The translations under genes were made by a program, and so were the position numbers. Under the pieces are notes generated by a model. It saw only the letters and a program-made list of their open reading frames with translations. It was not told where the DNA came from and did no database searches. From Armigeres subalbatus (taxonomy: Eukaryota; Arthropoda; Insecta; Diptera; Culicidae), in assembly GCF_024139115.2 (NCBI RefSeq), contig NC_085140.1, forward strand, positions 463,853,506 to 463,917,505: DNA of 64,000 nt, read 5' to 3'. Shown here one piece after another: positions 1-10,827 of the stretch. Positions within the stretch are counted from its first letter, which is position 1; each line of letters starts with the position of its first letter.

Positions 1-480
1 CAATCGATGTGCTTCGTGAGGTCATATGAGAGGTCGATAGAAACAGATTGATTACGTCCATTGGAAATCGAGACTTCGATCGGCAAATGATCACTACCAT
101 GGGGATCTTGGACCACCTTCCAAGTACAGTCTAACGATAATGAGCTCGAACAAATGGATAGATCTAGACGGCTATCTCTTGTTGGAGGAGCCACTCGAGT
201 AACTTAACCTGTATTCAAAATTGACATATTAAAGTCGTCGCAGAGGTCGTATATCATTGTTGAACGGTTGTTGTCGTACAGTTCCCCCCAGCCTGTTCCG
301 TGGGAGTTAAACTCTCCCAAGAGCAACCGTAGCTCAGGCATAACCGAGCAGATGTGCGAGAGATCTCTACGAGATATCGCGGTGTATGGAGGAAGATATT
401 TCGAGGCGATACTGAGGTCTTTTCCTCGAATAGTCACCTGACATGCGACAGCTTCGGTGCCTGACATCAGAGCAAAATCG
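1..480 (-). pseudogene. LINE endonuclease domain fragment
   Basis: The minus strand encodes part of an apurinic-type endonuclease of a non-LTR retrotransposon. From about 467 downward one sees a GEFN (for GDFN) motif, a 'HGTGW' segment, then after an in-frame TAA near 203 the frame continues with 'RLDLSICSSSL' and the family-diagnostic 'GSDHLPIEV' near the window edge. In this family the Asp/Asn of GDFN and the SDH triad are catalytic. The Asp of GDFN is Glu here and a stop interrupts the frame, so it is dead. It runs off the left edge; the rest of ORF2 would lie outside the window. Clade not determined. Confidence 0.8.
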
Positions 481-1455
481 ACACTATAGAAGGAGTGCTG
501 TTTTGACGTAAACTACGTCTAAGGGGAAGACTCGGATACAGGGGGACAAATGAAAATTTCCAAATTCGAGACCGTCACGAAATCATGTAAGATTTTGAAC
601 TTTAATAGCGTCTTTATCTTCCGATGGATTTTTGAGATTTATATATCAATCTACGCGGAAATTCTCTACCAATTTGTCAATTATATTGAAACTTTGGGTT
701 AGGACATTAAAATAGGGTATCGGATCATTTTGGCAGCACCCTCTTTTCTTGCCCGCAAGAGTCACGTTTCGGTCGTCGCCGTTCAGTGCGGTTGGCTTTT
801 GGACTTTGCTTTTTGTGCGGTGTTTCGCACAAAAAGTAGAACAAAGGAGCCGGACCAGTGACCACGGTCGAAACAAATGTAACGAAAATGCGTAATGTAG
901 TGCATTGTATAAAAAGTGATGCAGATAGGGGCATGTTTGTGCAGGCATGAGACGTTCAATTGTTATCAATGCCAAAGCCCTTGCTTGTAATGCAATCATC
1001 GCAATTTAATTGCATAAACATGTTTATAGTTAAAAACGACTTTGGAAAAATGTCGAGCATTTTTTGCAAATTGAAAACTAATAAGGCCGTTACACATATT
1101 TATTAAAACTTGCGAAACAAATCCAGCTTTGTCCGGATGTTGAAAATGTCACAATGAACTATTTGCAGCACCGCACTCTTGATCATTTTCGTCCGTTTGT
1201 TTTGTTTTCCTCAACAGCTGACCCAAAATAGTATTCTAATGATTTTTACATTTCCCGTTAAATTCACCAACTTTTTGTATATACAAACCTTGTGGATCCC
1301 AAAACGAATCGATTAGGGAAAAAATCTTGCAAATCGATCAAGCCGTTCGGGAGTTAAATCGTCAGGAAGGAAATCTCAACTCATTTTTATTATATAGAAG
1401 AAGACTAGTCGACCCGGCAGACGTTGTCCTGCATAGTAGGCGAAAATGCGCGTTG
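481..1455. other. Unassigned stretch left of the hAT fold-back
   Basis: AT-rich, with short minus-strand open frames (e.g. 646-999) that I cannot match to any family. It may be upstream sequence of the degraded LINE at 1-480, but I see no recognisable endonuclease N-terminus or gag motif. Confidence 0.3.
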
Positions 1456-1463
1456 TTAACTAC

Positions 1464-2355
1464 TAGAGTGGGGCGTCATGGTCATTTTTTCAAATCAGTG
1501 GTTTTTCGAAGCCATTCTGGGTCCTGAACAACTGTGCAGAATTTGGGACCGATTGGTTGCTTCCTCGCTTTCCGCATCGCGTTTGAAGTTTGTATGGAAA
1601 TTAGTATGAGAGAACGTACATTTTTGCATTTCTACTACTAAAGGCTTTAGTTCATCGTAAACCAAGTGGCACATTGCGTTAAAGTATAAACCAAAGGATG
1701 CCGAAAAACTTTGCTGAAGAAGGCACGTTGCTGGAACGTCCACGAAAAAAGTTATAACGCTTAGAACATTGAGTATTCAAACTATATGCAAAAAATCGTT
1801 TATTCTGCCAGCACTGCCGTACTACGTAGACCAGTAATTTAATTGACTGTTATTTCAAAATAATTGATATTATAGGGCTTTAGAGCTAATGGGAGCTATC
1901 CGGATTCATTTCACAAAGAAAAAAATCCGACGAGAAGGAAGATGGGTTTTGTCCTTCGAGAACCATAGGTTGTCCGGTAGTGCTGGCAGAAACATTGATT
2001 TCTTGCATATGGTTTACCCAATCAATTTTCGAAACGTAATAACATTTTTTGTAGACCTTCCAGCTACGTTCCTTCTTCGGCAAAGTCTTTCAGCATCTTC
2101 CAGACTAGATGCTAACGTCACTTGAGTCACGTGATTGATGATAAATTGAAGCCGCTAAGAGCAAAATTGTAAAAAAGTACGTTTTCCCATACTAATCTCC
2201 ATGTAAATTTAAAACGCGATGCGGCATGCGAGGTTGCAACCAATCGAGCCCATATTTTGCACAGTTGATTGGGACCCCAAAACGATTCAGAAAAACCTTG
2301 ATCTCACTTGATCGGACGAAGTTTGCGTTTTTCCATACAACCGCGCCCCACTCTA
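1464..2355. mobile_element. 892-bp fold-back hAT-type element
   Basis: Ends are TAGAGTGGGGCG and its complement CGCCCCACTCTA. They are flanked by a perfect 8-bp duplication TTAACTAC at 1456-1463 and 2356-2363. Eight-bp duplications and TAGAG-type ends are typical of hAT elements. The two halves are inverted copies over roughly 370 bp each (about 1464-1830 against 1975-2355), diverged to perhaps 70 per cent identity, leaving a spacer of about 150 bp. No transposase frame is visible, so the element is non-autonomous. Short open frames inside it are not credible genes. Confidence 0.85.
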
Positions 2356-2363
2356 TTAACTAC

Positions 2364-3254
2364 CCATGCGAAATTTCCATACGGTTCTTAATTTTAGTTT
2401 TTCACGATTTGGTCAATCTTATTCGTGATTTTTGTATGAGGAAATATCATATAAACCCGTCGGAAACGATAACGAACATATTTGCTGAATGGATGAAGTA
2501 CATCCATCCAGTCGTTTTCGAGTTATGCGGATACGAACACAGACCATTTCATTTTTATATATATATATAGATTACGGTCTACGCAAGGTCAAGGTCTACT
2601 GGCCTCCGACTCTCTGCAAAGTCAAGTGGGAGGGGGTAATTTTCTTCTTCTTCTACTGAATCGAGCGGCGTGAAAATTTGAATGCAGAGGTCTTTGGGGC
2701 CGAGGAAGGTTCTTAAGATGGTTCGAGACCCCTCTCCTCTTTGAAACCTGGCTCCTATACAAATGAAACACCAATTTCATCATAACTCGAGATCAAGCAA
2801 ATGGAACCAAATCTGGCGTGTGGAAAAAGAGGGCTCCCATACAAATGAACCAAAATTTCTGCATAACTCGAGAACTAATCAGAGAATAAATCAATTTTAG
2901 ACAAAATAAAGTTCGTCGGGTCTGCTACTAAAAATAAATATAAAATTGTTAAAAAATTGAATGAAAACTCCTCGGATTTGTTAAAGAATGTTTTGAAAAT
3001 TCTCAAAATTTACCTGATCTTTTTTTTGTTGCCCTCAAATTGTTATTTTTAAGCAAAACAATCCGAAGGGGGGGCTTATTTTAAAAGATATTTATATCGG
3101 CCTAATAATATTTTGTCCAATTAAATGCGCGCCTGAATCAGAAGGATTTAACTTTGATTCAGGAAGTGTTATTACAGGAATGAATCATGCGGTACTTATT
3201 GTACACGACAAAAGCTTCGGAACGCATACGTTCTTGAAACGGGCTATCTATATG
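2364..3254. other. Unassigned AT-rich stretch with a TATATA tail
   Basis: About 2400-2572 ends in a (TA)n run after a segment containing 'GAGTTATGCGGATACGAAC', which looks like the 3' end of a retroposed repeat, but the family is not recognised. Polypurine and ACTCGAG-type short repeats follow at 2760-2880. No gene seen. Confidence 0.35.
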
Positions 3255-4420
3255 TATGTTCCAGCATAACTTCTGAACCCATTTACCGATTTTAACCAAA
3301 TTTTGAACACACATTCTTTATCTTAAGGAGACGACGATAGGGGGGTTGAGTATGCTCTTTGTAAAAGGGGGAGGGTGTGGGGGGAGGGGTATTGCTTAGT
3401 TATCGGTCAACTCAGTGTAAATTCTGAACCCCTTGGCCGATTTCAACCAAATTTGGAACACAAATTCTTTATCTTAAGGAGGGGATGATGGGGGGGTTGA
3501 GTATGTTTTTTTTAAAGGGAGAGGGTATGGGGGGAGGGGTATATCTTAATTATCGATCTACGCAGTGTAAATTCTGAAACCCTTGGCCGATTTCGACCAA
3601 ATTTGGAACGAAACTTCCTTATCTTAAAAAGGGGACAATAGGGGGTTAAGCATGCTCTTTGGAAAAGGGGAGGGTATGGGGAGGGGTATTGTTTAGTTAT
3701 CGGTCAACTCAGTGTAAATTCTGAACCCCTTGGCCGATTTCAACCAAATTTGGAACACAAACTCTTTATCTTAAGGAGGGGACGATAGGGGGGTTGAGCA
3801 TGCTCTTTGGAAAAGGGGGAGGATATGGAGGAGGGGTATTGCTTAATTATCGATCAACGCAGTGTAAATTCTGAACCCCTTGGCCGATTTAGACCAAACT
3901 TGGAACACAAATTCCTTATCTTAAGAAGGGGACAATAAGGGGTTAAGCATGCTCTTTGGAAAAGAGGGAGGGTGTGGGGGAGAGGTATTGCTTAGTTATC
4001 GATCAACTCAATGTAAATTCTGAACCCCTTGACCGATTTCAAACAAATTCAGAACACAAATTCTTTGTCATAAGGAGACGACGATTGGAGATTAGGGATG
4101 CTCTTTACAAAAGAGGGAGGGTATGGGGGGAGGGGTATTGTTTAGCAATCGATCAACTCAATGTAAATCCTGAGCCTCATGATCGATTTGAACCAAATTT
4201 GTATCAAGTGTCGTCTGTCCTAAGGAAGCGATTTTAGTGAATGTGGTTAAGTAATTTTAAAAGGGGGAGGGTGTGTGAGAGTGGTATTGTTTAGTTATCG
4301 ATCAATTCAGCATGACTTCTGAACCCATTTATCGATGTCCACCAAATTTGGAACCCATATTATCTGTCTAAGGAAGACTATTTCAGACTGGGTAGGAGTG
4401 CCATAGCTAAATGAGAGAGA
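3255..4420. repeat. Tandem satellite, ~148-bp unit, about 7-8 copies
   Basis: The motif 'GTAAATTCTGAACCCCTTGG' or close variants recurs near 3413, 3561, 3711, 3859, 4010, 4160 and 4305, giving a period near 148 bp. Each unit also has a purine-rich block of the type GGGGGAGGGTATGGGG and a TTAGTTATCGATCAACTCAG join. Outer units are more diverged than inner ones. Open frames here (3956-4237) are by-products of the repeat. Confidence 0.9.
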
Positions 4421-4649
4421 GGGTATATTCATTAAACAAACAGTTTAGTATACCTTTTTATCGCATAGGTCAATTCAAACAAAACACGTAAACACGTAAT
4501 CCCTACCCAAAGGAAACTATTATAGAGAGGCTGGAAGGGACTTTTGGAATGGGAGTGGGGGTATTGGGATTGGGTATTGTTGTTCATCGGAATAATGGTA
4601 TGCCCAGTGAAAAGCAATGATTAATGAGTTTCCTTCTGAATGAAGATGT

Positions 4650-4800
4650 GATTGCTTCTTTAAATGTAGGCATTTGCCCGGAATAAGGCAATGGTGGGTG
4701 TGATCCCTTCTTTAAAAATATGCGTTGCCTGGAAAATGGCATCGATGAATGTTTTTCCTTCTTTAGAAATAGACGTTTGCCCGGAATAAGACCTTTCAAA
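4650..4800. repeat. Short degenerate tandem repeat, ~50-56-bp unit
   Basis: 'CTTCTTTAAA' followed by 'GCCCGGAATAAGGCAATGG'-like sequence occurs about three times (near 4654, 4710, 4760). No coding potential. The stretch 4421-5076 holds nothing else I recognise. Confidence 0.55.
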
Positions 4801-5084
4801 CCCACAATCCTTTCTTCAAAATCAGTCAATGTTTGCAAAAGCCTTCTCTTAATCAAATGATAAAGTATGAATAAGTAAACACAATTACCCTGTTGACCAA
4901 TTGGTTTTATCATTTTCCGATTGTAAAAGAAAACTGCAAACCAAACTGGCAATTCCGAGCAAGGCCGGGTACATAAAGCTAGTATGAGTTACAATAGAGT
5001 TATCACCTTCTTGATCCCTGATTCAAAAGTCTTGCAATGATATTAATAAAATGGTTGCACGAATATTTTATCCATAGTGACACT

Positions 5085-5432
5085 CAGTGTTGGTAGAATC
5101 ATACTCAAATCTGAATCATCGAGGTTTCATGCACGAGCTAACTCACCTGCGATTCTGCAGGGGGAGCATCGCGCTTGAGTTTCTCGGCCAGAATCGCATC
5201 GCTTCGCTCACTCACCGAAAAATGATTTCGTTTTAAAAAGCGTCAAAACGCAATCGAGGCGTATGTTAGCCATTGTTTTAGAAGAAAAACAGTTAATTCA
5301 ATGCATTCAACAATGAAGAACACGTAAATATCATCATGAGCAAATCTCTGGGCCATGATTCTGATGGGATTTGACTCACGCATGGTTTGAATCGCCGATG
5401 AGATGTGAGATTTTGAGATTTTACCAACACTT
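5085..5432. mobile_element. hAT-type MITE, 348 bp
   Basis: Starts CAGTGTTGGTA and ends TACCAACACTT. The 8-bp duplication GTGACACT sits at 5077-5084 and 5433-5440. The inverted similarity continues inward loosely. No coding frame of interest, so a non-autonomous hAT derivative. Confidence 0.85.
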
Positions 5433-5794
5433 GTGACACTGCCAGACAGTGGGAGTTAGATTGTAATAACACACACCCTCTTTTCCCATCCGCAACGTTT
5501 ACTACTCGCGCGCATCACCACCAAATTAATTGGGTTTTGGTACATGATTGACATTTTATGATTTCTAGTGATGCACGAAAAACAAGATATGCCTATGATT
5601 GGAATGTTTCTGAATAATATAAGTTGCAAACGGAAAATATTTCTATTGAAATATTTCATCAAATGCTTCAAAACCCAAATGTAGGCAATTCGGATCCAAG
5701 AAAGGCATCATTACCACTGATGAATAAATTTGGCTTTTCACAGTAAATTTTTTAAACAATTGTCGTATCCAACAATTTTCATATCTTAAGATAC

Positions 5795-5945
5795 GCTAGT
5801 TTTGTTCGAAACCAGCGACATAAGTAATCAAATGAATTTTCTAAAAATATTCATGTATGATGGCACTACAATCCTCAATGAACAAACTGTCTTACGTAGT
5901 TTACGTTGGGCGGTTGTGTCTTGTACATAACCCTTCTGATTTTTT
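5795..5945. repeat. Dispersed repeat, copy 1 (pairs with 24355-24450)
   Basis: Shares 'AACCAGCGACATAAGTAATC' and 'ACGTAGTTTACGTTGGGCGG' plus an ATAACCCTT end with a shorter copy at 24355-24450. It abuts the truncated LINE endonuclease to its right, so it may be the insertion that removed the rest of that ORF2. Confidence 0.6.
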
Positions 5946-6145
5946 GATCCCTAAAAGCACCCCTCCATATGGATTTGCCCGATCGCGGCGAATGATGTTA
6001 AAATCGGGAAAATGAAGGTTTACATCTGGTGTTAGCCATGTTTCGCATAAAGCAAAAACATCGCATTGTAATTTGTTAACTAAAATTTAAAAATATCTAA
6101 TTTTGGAAGAATACTTCGACAGTTCCACTGTAGAATCGAAATCAT
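5945..6145 (-). pseudogene. LINE ORF2 N-terminus (endonuclease start), truncated
   Basis: Reading down from the ATG at 6145 the frame begins 'MISILQWNCRSI' and passes 'ALCETWLTPDVNLHFPDF' to 'NPYGGVLLGIKK', the N-terminal third of a Jockey-type apurinic endonuclease. 'QWN' and the 'ETWL' Glu are the usual metal-binding and active-site positions. The ORF1 stop lies at 6153-6155, so ORF2 started 8 bp after ORF1, a usual LINE arrangement. The coding match ends at about 5945, where another dispersed repeat begins. About 65 codons remain; the reverse transcriptase is absent. Confidence 0.85.
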
Positions 6146-6152
6146 ATGAGCC

Positions 6153-7430
6153 TTATCGACGAAAATAGTCATCGAAGAATACAAATGACTTGATGAGGTG
6201 CATTTTTGAAGCCAGCTGCTTTAGGAGAGGAGTCAGAATAGGAAGAACAGTTTTGACCATGTTCTTCACTGGGTCGGAAGCATCAAAGAAGTTAAGGATG
6301 AGCTCTACGATGCCGAAAATTGTGAACATTGGAGCGCTCAGAGGTTCTCTATGCTCTCTTACTGGCTGAGAAATCGCAAAAATTGGGGCATCTGGGATTT
6401 TAGATGTTCCCGGAAGCGGTGGAAACTTTCGTTCATCCTGATGTGAAACCACAAAAGTAGAACGTTTTTGAATTCCATCTGCGTTTGATTTCGTCATGTT
6501 AGAATGAGGCTCACTTTGAGGCTGTTTTCTAGGCTTTTTCGAGGGACGCTGGCTTTGTTTCACTCGTTTCCTCGGTGAGCCGTTGTAAACAAAGGCCTCA
6601 TTTCCAACTTCGGAGTCAGAGCTACCTTGATCGTCCGAAAGAAGAGACGAGTAGATGGTGTCAGAAACTACTGGTGAAGCGGCCTTTCTCAGCATTTCGG
6701 CGTAGCTACGTCGAGAACGCTGCTGAAGAGACCGCTTCTGGTATGTACGCCGCTGTATGTACGTCGGGCAAGCTTCAAGAGCATGTGGAGGGCTTTCGTT
6801 GCAATAGACTCATTTCGGTGGCGTCTTGAACGCGCCATCCACATGTTTCTCTCCCCACGATGCACAGCGAGGTTTATTGCAACAGTACTGAGCGGTGTGG
6901 CCCAGTTGCTTGCAATTAACATAATTCATCACCTTCGGTACATACAGCCGCACAGGTAGACGAAGTTTGCCAATCACTACGTAGTCAAGCAGTGCGGACC
7001 CGGGAAAGGTGACGTAGAAACAGTCAGATAGGGAATAAATCCGCTTCTCTCCCTCCTGCGACACCGAATACATTTGTTTGCAACCCAGTATCGCAACAGG
7101 AGGCAAAGAAACATTCTTGAAACGACCGAAACCTTGTTTCAAATCGTCGCATGTCATACTTCCCTCCGTCACCACCCCCGCGATCTCACACACTGCTGAC
7201 GGTAAATAAACCTTATATTCGAGAGTGACAAGCTGACCGTGACGCGAAGCTTACTGGACCCAACCAGGTCAATGACAGACGAGAATCGTTTTTCCAGATC
7301 TTTGCTGATGATTATATTCAACCGCTTGCCTTTGGGTCGGAAGAAAACAACATACGGCCCACTAGAGTCGGGAGGGCAGGGCTTGAGGCGGGGGGTTGTG
7401 GGGGTTGCTAGTGTCCATTTTATTTTGGCG
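6153..7430 (-). pseudogene. LINE ORF1 (gag-like), broken by frameshifts and a stop
   Basis: This is the RNA-binding ORF1 product that would precede the ORF2 fragment at 5945-6145. N-terminal pieces include 'GPYVVFFRPKGKRLNI' and 'VGSSKLRVTVSLSLSN'. The middle holds a CCHC zinc knuckle ('VNCKQLGHTAQYC' then 'CCNKPRCASWGEKH'). The tail is a Lys/Arg/Ser-rich segment around 6500-6640. Breaks seen: a frame change near 7370, another near 7200, and an in-frame TGA at about 6810. The likely start is an ATG near 7423 ('MDTSNPHNPPPQ'). Gag architecture fits the Jockey clade; the exact family is not named. Confidence 0.75.
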
Positions 7431-7639
7431 CAGAGGATCAGAAGCCAACAAGGCATTATTTGACAAAGAATACGATGTACCCCCGCCATCATCGCCTTCG
7501 CACATTGTAGATTTTAAATGTCTCGCAGAAGCGAGACACACAAAATTAATCAATTATCAAAGGGGAAAAAATAACACAAAACCAATTAAACCGTCTAAGA
7601 CGAATTAAGTACTGTCCATTTAATTCCACCAGTTAATTT

Positions 7640-7705
7640 TCGTTATCTTTGCAGATACGTATTTCGACCACAACTGTGTGGTCGTCTTCAGTGTCTTGTA
7701 CTTGA
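7640..7705 (-). ncRNA. Hammerhead-like motif of a Penelope-like element end
   Basis: On the minus strand the core reads GACA-CUGAAGA, a 7-bp stem (GACCACA with UGUGGUC), then GAAA, the palindrome AUACGUAU and C at the predicted cleavage position (core 7652-7695). That is the hammerhead order: CUGANGA, stem II, GAAA, stem III, cleavage site. Stem III is loopless, as reported for Penelope-like elements. Stem I is weak here (UGCA against GACA) and a C sits between the core and stem II, so activity is uncertain. It lies just downstream of the Penelope frame at 7809-8100. Confidence 0.65.
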
Positions 7706-7808
7706 CTCGATTTGAAGAAAACAATCGCAACTTACACTATTTATACTACGCTAGGTACCTAATCTAATCTTATTTGCCTACTTTATTTACCTATACAGTA
7801 AATTACTT

Positions 7809-8100
7809 TTATTGTTTAGGTAGAAACTTGAAGAGCCAAGAGCTGCCATTTCCCTGATCCTTATTCAACAGCGCTGTTTGTACCTGTCGGTGGATTTCCA
7901 AACTCTCAGCTACATCGAGTTTCCATGGGGAAGAGACATTTCTTAAGATTTTAATATTTGATGCCGTAATTGGGTGATTTTCCTTATACACATGCTCTGC
8001 TACCTTAGATCTAAATTCGTAATGTAATCCCTTATCGTTTTCTCTTTTCGCCTTACTCAATTCCGCCATATGTTCCTTGAACCTTATATCTAATGATATA
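7809..8100 (-). pseudogene. Penelope-like element ORF, C-terminal (GIY-YIG) end
   Basis: The minus frame from about 8100 to the stop at 7809 reads 'DIRFKEHMAEL', 'KVAEHVYKENH', 'IKILRNVSSPWKLDVAESLEI' in part, then 'LLNKDQGN', matching the C-terminal region of Penelope-like reverse transcriptase/GIY-YIG endonuclease proteins (Arg, His, Glu and 'LN.D.GN' landmarks). Everything upstream, including the reverse transcriptase, is missing; the sequence right of 8100 is unrelated plus-strand LINE gag. The 7700-7808 segment is its short 3' untranslated part, followed by the hammerhead-like terminus. Confidence 0.75.
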
Positions 8101-8129
8101 AGGCGATGAGGAATGACGTCTTGAAGGCG

Positions 8130-8730
8130 ATGAGGAATGACGTCAAGCTCGGTGAACTCGGCGCCGACGTACGTCGAATAAGACGTACCCGGATGGGCGA
8201 GATGATCCTCGAGCTGAAGCGGGGCGTCTCGCAAAAGGGCGCCGCCTACAAGAAGTTGGCGGAGGAAGTCCTAAGCGAGACGGTCAAGGTACGGGCACTC
8301 ACGACGGAGGTGAATCTAAGGGTTAAAGACCTGGATGAGATCACCGAAGTCCAAGAGCTCGTCACGGCACTGCGGCGACAGTGTGAAGTGGAGACGCCCA
8401 CCGCAGCCGTTCGGCTACGGAAAGGTCCGGCAGGGACGCAGGTAGCATTGGTTCGGCTATCTGCAGCAGATGCCCCCAAGGTAGTCAAGTTAGGCAGCGT
8501 CAAGGTGGGATGGTCGGTGTGCCCTGTGAGCATATACGAGCAACCCGAAATTTGCTTCAATTGTATTGTATTGTAATACTTTATTAACGTGATTTTTTAT
8601 CGTTAACAAACTTTTGCTTCAAGTGCCAGGAACCGGGGCACAAGCAATGGGACTGCAAAGGCCCTGACTGAAGCAAGCTTTGCCGACGCTGCAGATTGAA
8701 GGGACATAAGGCACAATGAAAAGAAAAAAC
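8130..8730 (+). pseudogene. LINE gag with zinc knuckles, R1/LOA-like, interrupted
   Basis: The frame has the typical gag landmarks 'RIRRTRMGEMILELKRG', 'AAVRLRKGPAGTQVALVRLS' and 'WSVCPVSIYEQPEICF'. It then meets a 52-bp insertion at 8561-8612 flanked by the duplication TTTGCTTCAA, after which it resumes as CCHC knuckles ('CQEPGHKQWDC', 'CRRCRLKGHKAQ'), with one stop just after 'KGPD'. The 24-bp segment at its left edge (8100-8144) is duplicated. There is no start codon context and no ORF2, so this is a fragment. Clade assignment (R1/LOA) is by recollection of the gag type. Confidence 0.8.
8561..8612 (-). mobile_element. 52-bp severely truncated retroposon tail
   Basis: Bounded by the perfect 10-bp duplication TTTGCTTCAA (8551-8560 and 8613-8622) inside the gag frame. 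Read on the minus strand it contains AATAAAG and ends in repeated ACAAT units, as expected for a LINE 3' end with a short-repeat tail that was almost completely 5'-truncated. Confidence 0.75.
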
Positions 8731-9150
8731 CCAGATTAATCCACCTAGCGTTGGTGGTGCCTTTCTCGCATTTAGTTAAGACACCAACCTTATATGGGGT
8801 TTATATGGTCCGATGTACCATTTTCTTCATAACTTTGAAACGCAATGACAGATCGTTATAAAATTCAATAGTGATCAACAAGGCTTTGTCCCCTGTCGAA
8901 TGAAACTTGTTGCGAGAAAATCGGTCAAGGATTACTATACGAAAAGTTGTCTAATGTTTTTATAGCTTTTGTGCACACAAATACACACACATACACACAT
9001 ACATACACACGGACAGACAGACATGTGCTCAGCTCGTCGAGCTGAGTCGATTGGTATATAATACTATGGGTCTCAGAGACTTCTATAAAAAGTTCGTTTT
9101 CGGAGTGAAATGATAGCCTTTCGGTACAACTTAGTTGTACGAGAAAGGCA
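8728..9150 (+). mobile_element. GCCTTTCTCG-ended MITE, copy 1
   Basis: Begins with an AACCCAGATTAATCCACC flank, has GCCTTTCTCG at 8761 and CGAGAAAGGC at about 9140 as inverted ends, and contains a (CA/ACAT)n microsatellite at 8975-9020. Copy 2 in the opposite orientation lies at 53695-54090 and an end fragment at 11390-11450. No transposase. Confidence 0.8.
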
Positions 9151-9621
9151 AAAAGACAAGTTTTGGGGCACACTTTCTATTTAACCTATCTTTTCCCTCT
9201 CTTTATTTTGCGGAATTATTGTATTCAAAAGTGAAATCTTCCTTCTTTCTATCTTTAGATGATCTTCAACCTATATGTTGGGCCCTTATCTTCATGTGGT
9301 GAAATATAAGTAACGCAATAATAACGTTGACCAATCATTTTCTAATTATATCAGTAACTACTATATCACTCTGGCAACTCCATGCAAGGCCGGATACACA
9401 TAGCTAGTGCTATATATAAACCTTGGTATCGTATTAGAAAAAAAAAACTTTCAAAAACTGGTATAAAGTGAAGCAAGGTATTGAAGAGAAACCCCGCGTT
9501 TTTTACCATTTCTCAACTTTGATAACTAATATCTCAAAAAGTATGACTAGTAGGGACTTGGAATTTTGGTTTGTTATCTTGGGTACTTTCGAAAAAAAAG
9601 TTAGAAAATGATTGGTGAAAG

Positions 9622-10063
9622 CAGGGTTGGTTCGCTCTAAGGAGTATTCAAGAGAAGGTGTAAAAACATCTCTTTCTCGATTTGTTATCCGAGTGTATCG
9701 TGCATAAATACACTTTCTCTTTGTATGAAAGAGCGTGCGCCATACCCACTCTTCATCACACAAACCCACAAGTGTAAAGAGAACAGGGTAATGACAATTT
9801 CCTGTTTAGCAAAATGCATACATTTATGCTGTGTTCTTAATCTTCCATGTAGATAAGTTGTTGTAAGCGCTAAACATAGACCATTTTATACACAACAGCA
9901 AAACACACGCGACCGAAATTATTCACACTCTCCGTCGATCATGTTTCTCTTGGCTTCAATCACACGCATGTGTGAACGCTCTCGAGTGTGAATCAATACA
10001 CTTCTCTTTATTTGTAAAATCTCTACACATTTTAAGACGAAGTGTGAGAAATGGCCAACCCTG
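9622..10063. mobile_element. hAT-type MITE, 442 bp
   Basis: Starts CAGGGTTGG, ends CCAACCCTG, flanked by the perfect 8-bp duplication GGTGAAAG at 9614-9621 and 10064-10071. CAGGG ends plus 8-bp duplication are classic hAT features. No transposase frame. Confidence 0.88.
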
Positions 10064-10312
10064 GGTGAAAGTCGATTTTCCGATTAATGTCCACCTAAAT
10101 CCCCATAGTGCAACGGCTGGATTGAAATATATGCCAGATAGAAACTAAACCAAACAATGGTGATCCAGAGAAAATGAACGAGATTCGGGAAGTTTGTACT
10201 GAAGTTTCCAGTTGCATTAATTAAATCTACCGAACAATGGAAATGTCATTTCCTTTTTCTTATTGTGTAGTCGAAACTTCTGTTTAACAAACATCCAAGA
10301 ATGATATCCTTA

Positions 10313-10738
10313 GGGCATCTTTAGTAGAGTTATAAATCGTATGGGAGTTAGGAAATGAAATTGAAACTGTAAAAATGCCATCTTCAACAGACGTTATAGT
10401 TTTAAATATTCGAACAGTTTCGTTGGGAAATTTATAACTGGAATACTGCTCAGTTGTATTTTTGCATGAATTTGCAACAGAATTTACTCGAGTTTTATTT
10501 CATTCAAAACAATAGAAGATGACGTCATCAGCTATAAAAAATATTATTTCATCGACAGCATAACAATTTGACATTTGAAATGGCCTCGGACGATTGTTTT
10601 TTCGTTTTCTAGTATAAAACATGTGCAGCTTATAACTGCTACTGAAGATGCATTTATTGTTCTATATCTTTGACAGTTATAAAATGTAAAACTCGGGAAA
10701 TAAATATAACTATAACTGTAACATTACTAAAGATGCCC
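10313..10738. mobile_element. MITE with GGGCATCTTTAGTA ends, 426 bp
   Basis: Left end GGGCATCTTTAGTA and right end TACTAAAGATGCCC (one variant base inside) with TTA at 10310-10312 and 10739-10741. The 3-bp TWA-type duplication suggests a PIF/Harbinger-derived element. Interior AT-rich, no gene. Confidence 0.75.
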
Positions 10739-10827
10739 TTAAAATATATTCTCAGAACAACCTGTATAACAAAACTGTATATATACTTCCCGAATCTCGT
10801 TAATTTTCATTGGTTCATGGTTGGGGT

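Noticed and set aside
4930..4990. Helitron 3' end (GGCCGGGTACATAAAGCTAG, also near 9380)
   Set aside because: CTAG fits a Helitron end, but no stable hairpin precedes it and no TC start was found; two resembling ends are not enough.
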